Origin: Sphingomonas sp. PAMC 26605
Lineage (GTDB): Bacteria > Pseudomonadota > Alphaproteobacteria > Sphingomonadales > Sphingomonadaceae
Length of the DNA stretch: 32,828 bases
Direction: 5' to 3'
Assembly: GCF_000241485.1 (NCBI RefSeq)
Contig: NZ_JH584242.1
Span: forward strand, 85,230 to 118,057
In this document: positions 1-6,064 of the stretch, piece by piece
Position numbering within the stretch: the first letter of the stretch is position 1
How the letters are laid out: each line of letters begins with the position of its first letter
Notes under the pieces: generated by a model
What the model was told of the DNA's origin: nothing
Databases searched by the model: none
The model's input: the letters and a program-made list of their open reading frames with translations, nothing else
Program-made: the position numbers and the translations under genes

Positions 1-252
1 GAACCACCCATAGACCGTCTGCCACGCGCCAAAATGGATCGGCAGCATACGCCACCCACACCCCGACCGGACCAGATAGCGCACAGCGTTGATGACCTCG
101 CGAAAATCGACCTCCCGCGGACGACCACGCCGGCCGGGAGCGGGCATGAGAGGCGCTATCTGCGCCCATTCCTCATCCGTCAAATCAGACGGATAGCGTT
201 TGGTCTTCTTTGCGATCTGCGCCATCCGGCTGCGGCTCTTCTCGTTCCACAT
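1..252 (-). CDS. IS5-family transposase, N-terminal 84 residues (partial at window edge)
   Basis: The reading frame starts with ATG at 250-252 and runs off the left edge of the window. The visible part contains the [18 protein letters not shown] segment, then [18 protein letters not shown] and [26 protein letters not shown] residues. These are hallmarks of the N-terminal helical region (DUF4096-like) of IS5-family DDE transposases. The protein would bind its inverted repeats and move the element by a cut-and-paste DDE reaction. Catalytic residues lie outside the window, so activity cannot be judged. The start follows the family, which usually begins a short distance before the YPSDLTD motif. 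Confidence 0.85.
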   Translation of the reverse strand, partial: MWNEKSRSRMAQIAKKTKRYPSDLTDEEWAQIAPLMPAPGRRGRPREVDFREVINAVRYLVRSGCGWRMLPIHFGAWQTVYGWF

Positions 253-317
253 CCGCAGCTTGAATCATAAACCCACCTGCCGCGAAACCCCCACACACCG
301 ATTTTCCAAACAGACTC
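1..317 (-). mobile_element. IS5-family insertion sequence, right part, cut by window edge
   Basis: The segment carries the start of an IS5-family transposase on the minus strand. About 65 bases upstream of its start lies a plausible terminal inverted repeat, read on the minus strand as GAGTCTGTTTGGAAAATCGG from position 317 inward. IS5-family elements commonly end in GAG or GAGTCTG-like sequences next to a TA or TNA target, and TA follows at 318-319. The other end lies outside the window, so the boundary at 317 is inferred from one end only. Confidence 0.6.
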
Positions 318-836
318 TAAGCCAGAAAAGCCCGCCCGATGCTTGCTGTCAGCCGTTTAACAATCGGTGCCGGCGCAACCTATTACTCATTGGGTGGAAA
401 GCGGAATGGCCGGTTTGGAGCTTGTATCAGCAAAAGGCGACATTCGTTTATATGCTGAGATAAGGCTAAGTTCCGTACGCGAACATTATGCCGGCGCAAC
501 AGCGAGGATCGCCGCGGCTCTTCATCCAACTGTTGCCATCTGAAGACCCCGAGCAGACGCGAGCATTTGCTCATCTCTCCAGTTGCAGTAAGGGGCGTGC
601 CAGCACTGTATGGAAGCGCCCTACGTCTTTGATTCATTGACTGCCATGGGATAATTTTCGCGTATCTTGCAAGACGCTTGGCTTATACACGTCGCGCGCT
701 GCTCCTGAAATTGCGTGGTTTCAGCAAGCAGACCGCTCGTCTCTCGGAGAAACAGCGGCGAAACGATTGACGAGGGCGCCGCCGCTCTTGAACGCGATCG
801 ATTGACCGTAAAGGCGTCACGAGTAAAGACCTGCGC
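318..836. other. Gene-free stretch between the IS5 end and the nucleotide-system block
   Basis: About 520 bases in which I see no convincing gene. Open frames here are short or run antisense into the gene at 837, with no family resemblance. The promoter of that gene should lie in the last part of this stretch, but no clear -35/-10 pair stands out. Confidence 0.5.
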
Positions 837-1997
837 ATGATTTTCCGTCGAAAAGCCGCCGCCGAGGCCACATCGATGCCTACCGCGCCTGTAACTGGCA
901 AGGAGGTCGAGCTGGTCTCGCCCGAGGATGGGAAGCGACTTGCGGAGGCATGGAAGCGTGAGCCTCGCGAACTCGACATCCCGAACACGTTGCTCAGTTC
1001 GCAGCACATCACGGGGGTCGTCACGAGCACCGGTGCGATCGCGCCCTTCTTCATAAGCGACGCGCCAAAATCTCGCCTGAAGAAGGCAGCGTACGAAGGC
1101 CGGATCGGCTCGCGGGCGTTCATCTTTGAGGACAGTAACAGCCCCGTCCAGATATTCGACGCGACGACCGACGCCTATCTCAAGGTACCGAGGAATAGCA
1201 TCGTGTTTGTGGAGAGCGATCTCGACTTCCGCGTTCCGGATTTCATCGCCTTGCGCTTCAATCTCCAAATCCAGCATGTTCATCGTGGCCTTCTTCTTGG
1301 AACGGGCCCGCTTGTCGATCCCGGCTTCTGGGGCAAACTGTGCATTCCGCTCCATAACCTCACTGACCAGGACTACGAGATTCCGCGCGACGAGGGTCTA
1401 ATCTGGGTGGAGTTCACGAAGACGACGCTCTCTGCCGGCAGGACGGATCCCGCCCGAGCCCCGAGCGTGACCACCGATCCCAAGGGCGAAGGACACTGGG
1501 ACATCACGGTGTTCCTCAACAAGGCTGCCTCTCAGTACCGAAGTAACAAGGTGCCGATACGGAGTTCGCTTCCGACTATGTTCGCGGAGGCCAATTCGGC
1601 TGCCGCCGCATCGGCGGCCGACGCGAAGTCCGTCGCGGAGGCAACTGAACGCCTTAAGACATTGAACACGATCGCTTTCGCGTCGGCGTTCATAGGCTTG
1701 GGTTCGCTGGGGCTCGCCTCGACCGTGTTCCTGTCTAACCTGTCCGCTCGCAACGAGGACCTAGCCGTGAAGATACGGGATCAAACGGAGGTGGTTCAGA
1801 AGGAGCTTGAGCAGCATCTCGGAGACGTAGACCTTAACCAAACAGCGCCGGTGGAGATCCGGACGGCCTTCCCGGCACTGAGGAAGCAGCTACTTACGCA
1901 GCGAAGCGAAATCGATGGGATGAAGCTCCAGATTAAGCAGATGCAGTTGGAGATGAAGCGGCAGGGCTTGGAACGTGGGACCGCGCACGCTTGGTAA
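837..1997 (+). CDS. Membrane-anchored dCTP deaminase/dUTPase-like protein (copy A)
   Basis: A 386-residue protein. Residues about 118-200 contain a core resembling the trimeric dCTP deaminase/dUTPase fold: FVESDLDFRVPDFIALRFNL, then GLLLGTGPLVDPGFWGKL and IPLHNLT. The VDPGF segment matches the ID-P/D-G/Y-W/F-x-G nucleotide-binding turn of that superfamily. The catalytic Glu of true dCTP deaminases (LEF-N motif) is replaced, as the sequence reads IPLHN, so deamination is unlikely and nucleotide binding or another hydrolysis is more plausible. An Ala-rich helix (250-268), one transmembrane segment (about 276-298) and a C-terminal coiled coil (about 305-378) follow. There is no signal peptide. 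An in-frame stop lies shortly upstream, supporting the ATG at 837; the ribosome site is weak. It is 46 bases upstream of the next gene on the same strand and has a paralogue at 4565-5914. Its role as a sensor or effector is inferred. Confidence 0.75.
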   Translation: MIFRRKAAAEATSMPTAPVTGKEVELVSPEDGKRLAEAWKREPRELDIPNTLLSSQHITGVVTSTGAIAPFFISDAPKSRLKKAAYEGRIGSRAFIFEDSNSPVQIFDATTDAYLKVPRNSIVFVESDLDFRVPDFIALRFNLQIQHVHRGLLLGTGPLVDPGFWGKLCIPLHNLTDQDYEIPRDEGLIWVEFTKTTLSAGRTDPARAPSVTTDPKGEGHWDITVFLNKAASQYRSNKVPIRSSLPTMFAEANSAAAASAADAKSVAEATERLKTLNTIAFASAFIGLGSLGLASTVFLSNLSARNEDLAVKIRDQTEVVQKELEQHLGDVDLNQTAPVEIRTAFPALRKQLLTQRSEIDGMKLQIKQMQLEMKRQGLERGTAHAW

Positions 1998-2043
1998 AGA
2001 ACCGGTATGGTTCGAAGGCTGCACAACGGAGCGCTAGACACTA

Positions 2044-2808
2044 ATGCAGGACAGATACATCGGAGACGCGGGCGACTACGCTAAGTTTTCGCTACTAAAT
2101 TCGCTGACGAGCGGTGGAGAAAGCCTCATTCCGCTGGGGGTGCTCTGGTACCGGTTCCCAGACGAAACTCATAACGGCGACGGAAGGCACATCTCGTACC
2201 TGGGCCAGCCGGAGATCGCGCTCAGAAGTCCTGAGGTTCATGCAATGCTGGCAGATCTGGTCGCCTCCGGGCGGAGAACGATAGCGGCTGCTCAGGGGCG
2301 TGGCATACTTCCGGCCAATACGTTGTTTTTCAGTGCCTTGGTCTTGAAAAAGGGCACCCCTGCAGAGCGAGCAAGCTATCGTGCGGCTTGGTTCAAGCGG
2401 GGCTTACGCAATCTGGCCGAAGCCGATCTAATCTTTTTCGATCCCGATAACGGTATTGAGACGCCAGCGCTCGACAGGCGTGGCCTGAAGGCCGGGAAGT
2501 ACGTCTTCTGGAGTGAGATCGAGCAGGCGTGGGATGCTGGCAAGTCGCTCGTCATCTACAATCATTTGAACCGGTCTGCTCCCGCGTGGGAGCAGACCGC
2601 AAGATTAGCGACTCAATTCTCGACCAAGTTGGGCGGGACGAAAACGCTGATACCGCTGCTTTTCAGGCGCGGGTCGTGCAGGCACATATGGGTTGTCGCT
2701 CAGGAACGCCACTCGGCCCGACTTGAGGCGCGAGCGATGGAGTTCCTTAGCCGGGGCTGGGCTCTCGACACGGATATTCAGATCATTAAGACGTCAGGCG
2801 CGGACTAG
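2044..2808 (+). CDS. Conserved protein of unknown function with DPDNG motif
   Basis: A 254-residue protein without membrane segments. I recognise the general pattern of a widespread uncharacterised family: an N-terminal RYIGDAGDYAKFSLLNSL, then LGVLWYRFPDETHNGDGRHI, a central LIFFDPDNGIE, KYVFWSEIEQAW, SLVIYNHLNR and a late FRRGSCRHIW. The hydrophobic strand ending in DPDNG resembles the motif IV position of Rossmann-fold methyltransferases and of TcmP-like proteins, but no SAM-binding motif I is clear, so I assign no activity. A GGAG lies about 11 bases before the ATG. It sits 46 bases after copy A of the deaminase-like protein, so the two probably form one transcript. It ends tail-to-tail with the PurZ-like gene, sharing the four bases CTAG that encode TAG on both strands. 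Confidence 0.7.
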   Translation: MQDRYIGDAGDYAKFSLLNSLTSGGESLIPLGVLWYRFPDETHNGDGRHISYLGQPEIALRSPEVHAMLADLVASGRRTIAAAQGRGILPANTLFFSALVLKKGTPAERASYRAAWFKRGLRNLAEADLIFFDPDNGIETPALDRRGLKAGKYVFWSEIEQAWDAGKSLVIYNHLNRSAPAWEQTARLATQFSTKLGGTKTLIPLLFRRGSCRHIWVVAQERHSARLEARAMEFLSRGWALDTDIQIIKTSGAD

Positions 2809-3854
2809 GCGCCCACTCGCAGGGACGCGCGATCAATCAGACTTGCCGGTGATGTGCCAACGAGATCGATGCGCTGTCCGATCGCGCCCTCGACCCTCTG
2901 GACGTAGTCGAGAGCCTCTGCACCCGGCTGTTCGGACGCGTCGCCAGCCGCCACGTAGTCAAGGTGGTTCAACACGATCCGGCTCGGCCGGTTCACGGCT
3001 ATCGCCTGCCGGACGATTTCAGGATCGAAGTCACCGACGCGACGCTCCTTTTTCGTCACGGTCGTGAACTCTCTGATGTCGTGGTCGATGCCCGCCCGAC
3101 GTGCAATTTCGTCCCATGTGGTCTCGTGCGGAAGCGGTCCCGACTGACGTCCAGCCACCCGGATCGGATGGCAGCGGATCACGAGGATCACGTCATCGAC
3201 GTCAAACGGGCTGAGGCCAGCTTCGGCGAGGAAACCGGCGGCGGTCGTGTCCCGACTGGTCGCCTTGGGCCAAGCCTCAGCGTGCAGCGACGAAAGGCCG
3301 AAGCCCTGAGTGCCTTCGATTACCAGTCGCCGATCACTCTTCAGAAGCTCGCGCGCGCGCGTCGTGGTGCTCCCGATGAACGAGGCGAGCTGCGGGACGT
3401 CCTCCGCGCGGACGGCGTCCGGCAGGGATCCGCCACCGCGGGCGACCCGGGAGAGCACGGCCGCTCCCGTGCCGGATAGCGTCGAGCCGATGGCTTCTCC
3501 GAGACCGTTCGCCGCTTCCCAACGCTTGTGATCGGCGGTGATGATATGCGCGAACGGGCTGATCATGAGGCGTGCGGGATCGTAGCCAAGAAGATCGATC
3601 TCCCGCAACAGTAGCTCGACGTCGATGTACGAGCCGGCTGGAAGAAGAATCTCGTGATCGCCATCGATACCGCCAGCGGGCAACTGCCGGAGCGCGATGT
3701 GTTCGCCCGCCTTCGATACCCCGATGTGCCCTGAGTTCGAGCCGCCGACCCGGATTATCGCCGCGACAGTCGGATCGGTGCGTGCAATGTGGAGCGAGGT
3801 CTTTCCTTTACCCTCCGATCCATATTGTCCACCGACCACCACTGATACTGGCAT
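2805..3854 (-). CDS. Short adenylosuccinate synthetase homologue, PurZ/archaeal PurA type
   Basis: A 349-residue relative of adenylosuccinate synthetase, which joins aspartate to IMP using GTP; bacterial PurA has about 430 residues. The short length, IEGTQGFGLS (179-188), TSRDTTA (199-205) and TTVTKKERRVGDFD (264-277) match the compact archaeal and phage PurZ branch. The GTP loop reads GGQYGSEGKGK (8-18): the catalytic Asp of PurA (GDEGKGK) is Ser13. The catalytic His is kept in SNSGH (His43). As I recall, phage PurZ, which converts dGMP to N6-succino-2-amino-dAMP, also departs from Asp here, so a guanine-type substrate is plausible; this needs alignment. GGAGGA lies 9 bases before the ATG and a promoter is proposed at 3885-3913. 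It is convergent with 2044-2808. A housekeeping PurA is unlikely given length, motif and setting. Function as a PurZ-like enzyme is inferred. Confidence 0.85.
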   Translation of the reverse strand: MPVSVVVGGQYGSEGKGKTSLHIARTDPTVAAIIRVGGSNSGHIGVSKAGEHIALRQLPAGGIDGDHEILLPAGSYIDVELLLREIDLLGYDPARLMISPFAHIITADHKRWEAANGLGEAIGSTLSGTGAAVLSRVARGGGSLPDAVRAEDVPQLASFIGSTTTRARELLKSDRRLVIEGTQGFGLSSLHAEAWPKATSRDTTAAGFLAEAGLSPFDVDDVILVIRCHPIRVAGRQSGPLPHETTWDEIARRAGIDHDIREFTTVTKKERRVGDFDPEIVRQAIAVNRPSRIVLNHLDYVAAGDASEQPGAEALDYVQRVEGAIGQRIDLVGTSPASLIDRASLRVGA

Positions 3855-3884
3855 TACTAACGATCCTCCGATGAGAGTTGGACG

Positions 3885-3913
3885 CTTATAACGTGGTATC
3901 GGAAATGCTCCAA
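3885..3913 (-). promoter_or_regulatory. Candidate promoter of the PurZ-like gene
   Basis: Read on the minus strand, TTGGAG (3908-3913) and TATAAG (3885-3890) are separated by 17 bases. The -10 matches consensus at five of six positions; the -35 is weaker. It lies about 30 bases before the ATG, with GGAGGA (3864-3869) in between. Confidence 0.35.
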
Positions 3914-4217
3914 CGTTAGAACGCCAAATCGTTTTTACCGCCGAATTTCCCCGACCAATCGGTCAAGCGACTAATCAAATGATTGCCGCCGCTCGAAGCC
4001 AGCGTTCCGGCTGTGACGTGGCGTTCGCGCCGCACCCCAACGACGGAGGAATGCGTCGTCAGCGCGGGCAGAGGCAGCGGATCTTTCGTTGAGACCTGGG
4101 TAGGTAGCTCCTCCGGATGTTGCGCAACAGCATACTTCCCGGGTCGCCGGTCGGTAGCAGGGTCAGCGATGGTGCACCCATCTTTTCCACTAAGAGTAGG
4201 CGGGCTAAGTTTCGCCG
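3914..4217. other. Divergent intergenic region between PurZ-like gene and small membrane protein
   Basis: About 300 bases with no supported gene. It separates the divergently transcribed PurZ-like gene and the small membrane protein gene, so it probably holds the promoter of the latter. No clear operator or riboswitch was recognised. Confidence 0.4.
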
Positions 4218-4568
4218 ATGCAAGATTCGCCCAACGCCGTCCCCGACCGTGTCCCACTGCCGTCCTCTGTCCGCTCCTCGTACCTGCGTGCGCTGCTGCT
4301 CGCTGTGATCGGATTGGCGACGGGGCTTTTCGGCCTTCTCCTACTCGTCCTGCAGTTTATGATCTGGCTTGTGTCCGGTCGCATGCCGGGCATCTCGCTC
4401 GCCAATGTCATCGGCGTTTCTGCTCTTTCCTCGAATCCCGCTGGATGGCGCACGGTCCTCGCCTTCGCCCTCGCTCTTCCGTTGCCGATGACCGCTGTCG
4501 CTGCGGGACTGATTATGGTCGCAGTAGGTACGAGTATGGCGTTCGATCTCTTGCGGAAGGTCAACTAG
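4218..4568 (+). CDS. Small integral membrane protein, unknown function
   Basis: A 116-residue protein with a hydrophilic start of about 20 residues, a long hydrophobic stretch (about 23-53, with LLLAVIGLATGLFGLLLLVL) and a second one (about 79-110). It is probably a two- or three-pass inner membrane protein. I do not recognise the family. It ends tail-to-tail with copy B of the deaminase-like protein, overlapping by CTAG, the same arrangement seen at 2805-2808. Its place inside the nucleotide block and next to membrane-anchored paralogues suggests it belongs to the same system, perhaps as a membrane component. The ATG is the first good start; the ribosome site is poor. Hydrophobicity and codon pattern support a real gene, but not strongly. 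Confidence 0.55.
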   Translation: MQDSPNAVPDRVPLPSSVRSSYLRALLLAVIGLATGLFGLLLLVLQFMIWLVSGRMPGISLANVIGVSALSSNPAGWRTVLAFALALPLPMTAVAAGLIMVAVGTSMAFDLLRKVN

Positions 4569-5914
4569 CGCACGGTACACCCATTGGGCGCCGGTTCGGC
4601 CGTCCGGGCCAAAGGCTTCGGGAACGGGTTCGGCAGGCCGGCCGCAATTGCCGACGCCGTTGCGACGGCTTCCGCAGCTGCGACACGCCCGGACAGCTTG
4701 AGGCGTTCGGCTTGCGCTTCGGGTGTGTTTCCCTGGACGAGGCAGTAGTCGACGAGCATCGTTCGCGTCCAACTGGCGTCGCGGTTTGCGACGTCCCGCC
4801 TGAGTGCGGCCATCTCGCCGGAAAGAGTTCGCACGCGCTCCGCGGTCGTGTCTGCCAGCCCCACGGTGGCCTGAACCATCTGCATCGTGACCCAGATGAG
4901 CGTGACAAGCGCGATGCCTACGGCGAGGATGGTGCCGATTCCCCAGTTCTTGATGCGATTCGCGGAATCGGATGCCTTGTCCGCGTCCAGCCTTGATTGC
5001 TTCGCGTCGGCTTTTGCCTTCTCGGCAGTTCGCTGAGCACGCTCAACTGCGGACGGTATGGCGTTCGCGGGGAACGGATAGTTCCGCTTGCCACTCCGAA
5101 GGGCGTGCGGTTCGAGGGCACGTTCAAAATAGTCGGCCATGCCCTTATCCGACTTATCCTTTGGAAACGGAGCGAAATCCGCAGACGGACCGGGCGCTTC
5201 GTGATCGTTCTGTGCCCTAGCCGTCCATTCCGGTGTGAGGGAAGTTTTCGTGAACTCCGCCCAGATGAGTTCGTCATCCTCGGCAATGACGTAGGTGTTC
5301 GCCGTCATGTTGTGCAATGGGATCATCAGGTGCCCGCGAAAGCCGGGATCGACGAGCGGACCGGTTCCTAGCAAAAGCCCCTTGTGCACCAAATCTATGT
5401 GGAGGTTGAAGCGGACCGCCATGTAGTTCGGAAGCTGAAACAATTCCTTCGTTTGGACGTAGACGAGGGAATTCGGCGGCAGCTTGAACGCCTCACGTCC
5501 GGCAAGGGGACGGATGGGGAGTTCCCGGCGAGGCCGTTTGGGATCCCAGAAGGCGATCTCCGATCCGACCCGCATAGCGTACGACGCCGACTTCCTCCGC
5601 TTGCTCTGGTATGGAAACACCATCGCGGTCGCGATCATGTAGTCCTCGATGTGCGCGGAGTTGAGCAGCGCTGGCGGCACTCCCGGGAATGGATCGTGCT
5701 CCTTCGTGTGAAGATACCGCCTTTCCGCTTCCGGCAAGTCGGTCGCGCCGACAATCTCGAACTCGGGCTCGTCAGGCGGGTCTTTCGAAGCGGCTGGCGT
5801 CGGTGCGGGAGCGGGAGTCGCCGCGCTGATGGATGCCGGCTCGTCCTCTGGGAGAAGCGCCTGCACCAGCCCCTCTGCCAGGACGAGGATGGAACGGCGT
5901 ACGGCTTTCAGCAT
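4565..5914 (-). CDS. Membrane-anchored dCTP deaminase/dUTPase-like protein (copy B)
   Basis: A 449-residue paralogue of the product of 837-1997. The shared core (about 148-226) includes QLPNYMAVRFNLHIDLVHKG, LLLGTGPLVDPGFRGHLMIP and LHNMT, then LIWAEFTKTSL, nearly position-for-position with copy A. As in copy A, the VDPGF turn is kept but the deaminase Glu is replaced (MIPLHN). The N-terminus (1-20) is an amphipathic helix-like stretch followed by a Pro/Ala linker (28-50). A charged helical segment (290-320), one transmembrane segment (about 323-347) and a further helix follow. A strong GGAGG lies four bases before the ATG. It is divergent from the 636-residue fusion gene (150-bp shared promoter region) and convergent with the small membrane protein. 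Two such paralogues in one locus suggest hetero-oligomers or two ligand specificities; this is inference. Confidence 0.75.
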   Translation of the reverse strand: MLKAVRRSILVLAEGLVQALLPEDEPASISAATPAPAPTPAASKDPPDEPEFEIVGATDLPEAERRYLHTKEHDPFPGVPPALLNSAHIEDYMIATAMVFPYQSKRRKSASYAMRVGSEIAFWDPKRPRRELPIRPLAGREAFKLPPNSLVYVQTKELFQLPNYMAVRFNLHIDLVHKGLLLGTGPLVDPGFRGHLMIPLHNMTANTYVIAEDDELIWAEFTKTSLTPEWTARAQNDHEAPGPSADFAPFPKDKSDKGMADYFERALEPHALRSGKRNYPFPANAIPSAVERAQRTAEKAKADAKQSRLDADKASDSANRIKNWGIGTILAVGIALVTLIWVTMQMVQATVGLADTTAERVRTLSGEMAALRRDVANRDASWTRTMLVDYCLVQGNTPEAQAERLKLSGRVAAAEAVATASAIAAGLPNPFPKPLARTAEPAPNGCTVR

Positions 5915-6064
5915 CTTTCCTCCCGCGGATCGGCATCATGCTTGTGACAGGCCGGCGAAGTGCTCGCAAGAACACCAGACCGCGGGATTGGAGACGGCAC
6001 TCGATCGCTGCCGCCCCTCGACCGCCCTCGCCATCTGCGCCACCGCGGGCTAGGAAGGCACCCC

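Noticed and set aside
621..1355. Long open frame on the minus strand
   Set aside because: It is antisense to the deaminase-like gene at 837, which has clear domain similarity; the antisense product has none.
837..1997. Ordinary dCTP deaminase (dcd)
   Set aside because: The catalytic Glu is replaced, the protein is about twice the usual length and it has a transmembrane helix and coiled coil.
2805..3854. Housekeeping adenylosuccinate synthetase (purA)
   Set aside because: The protein is about 80 residues shorter than bacterial PurA, has Ser at the catalytic Asp position, follows the archaeal/PurZ motif pattern and is embedded in accessory genes.
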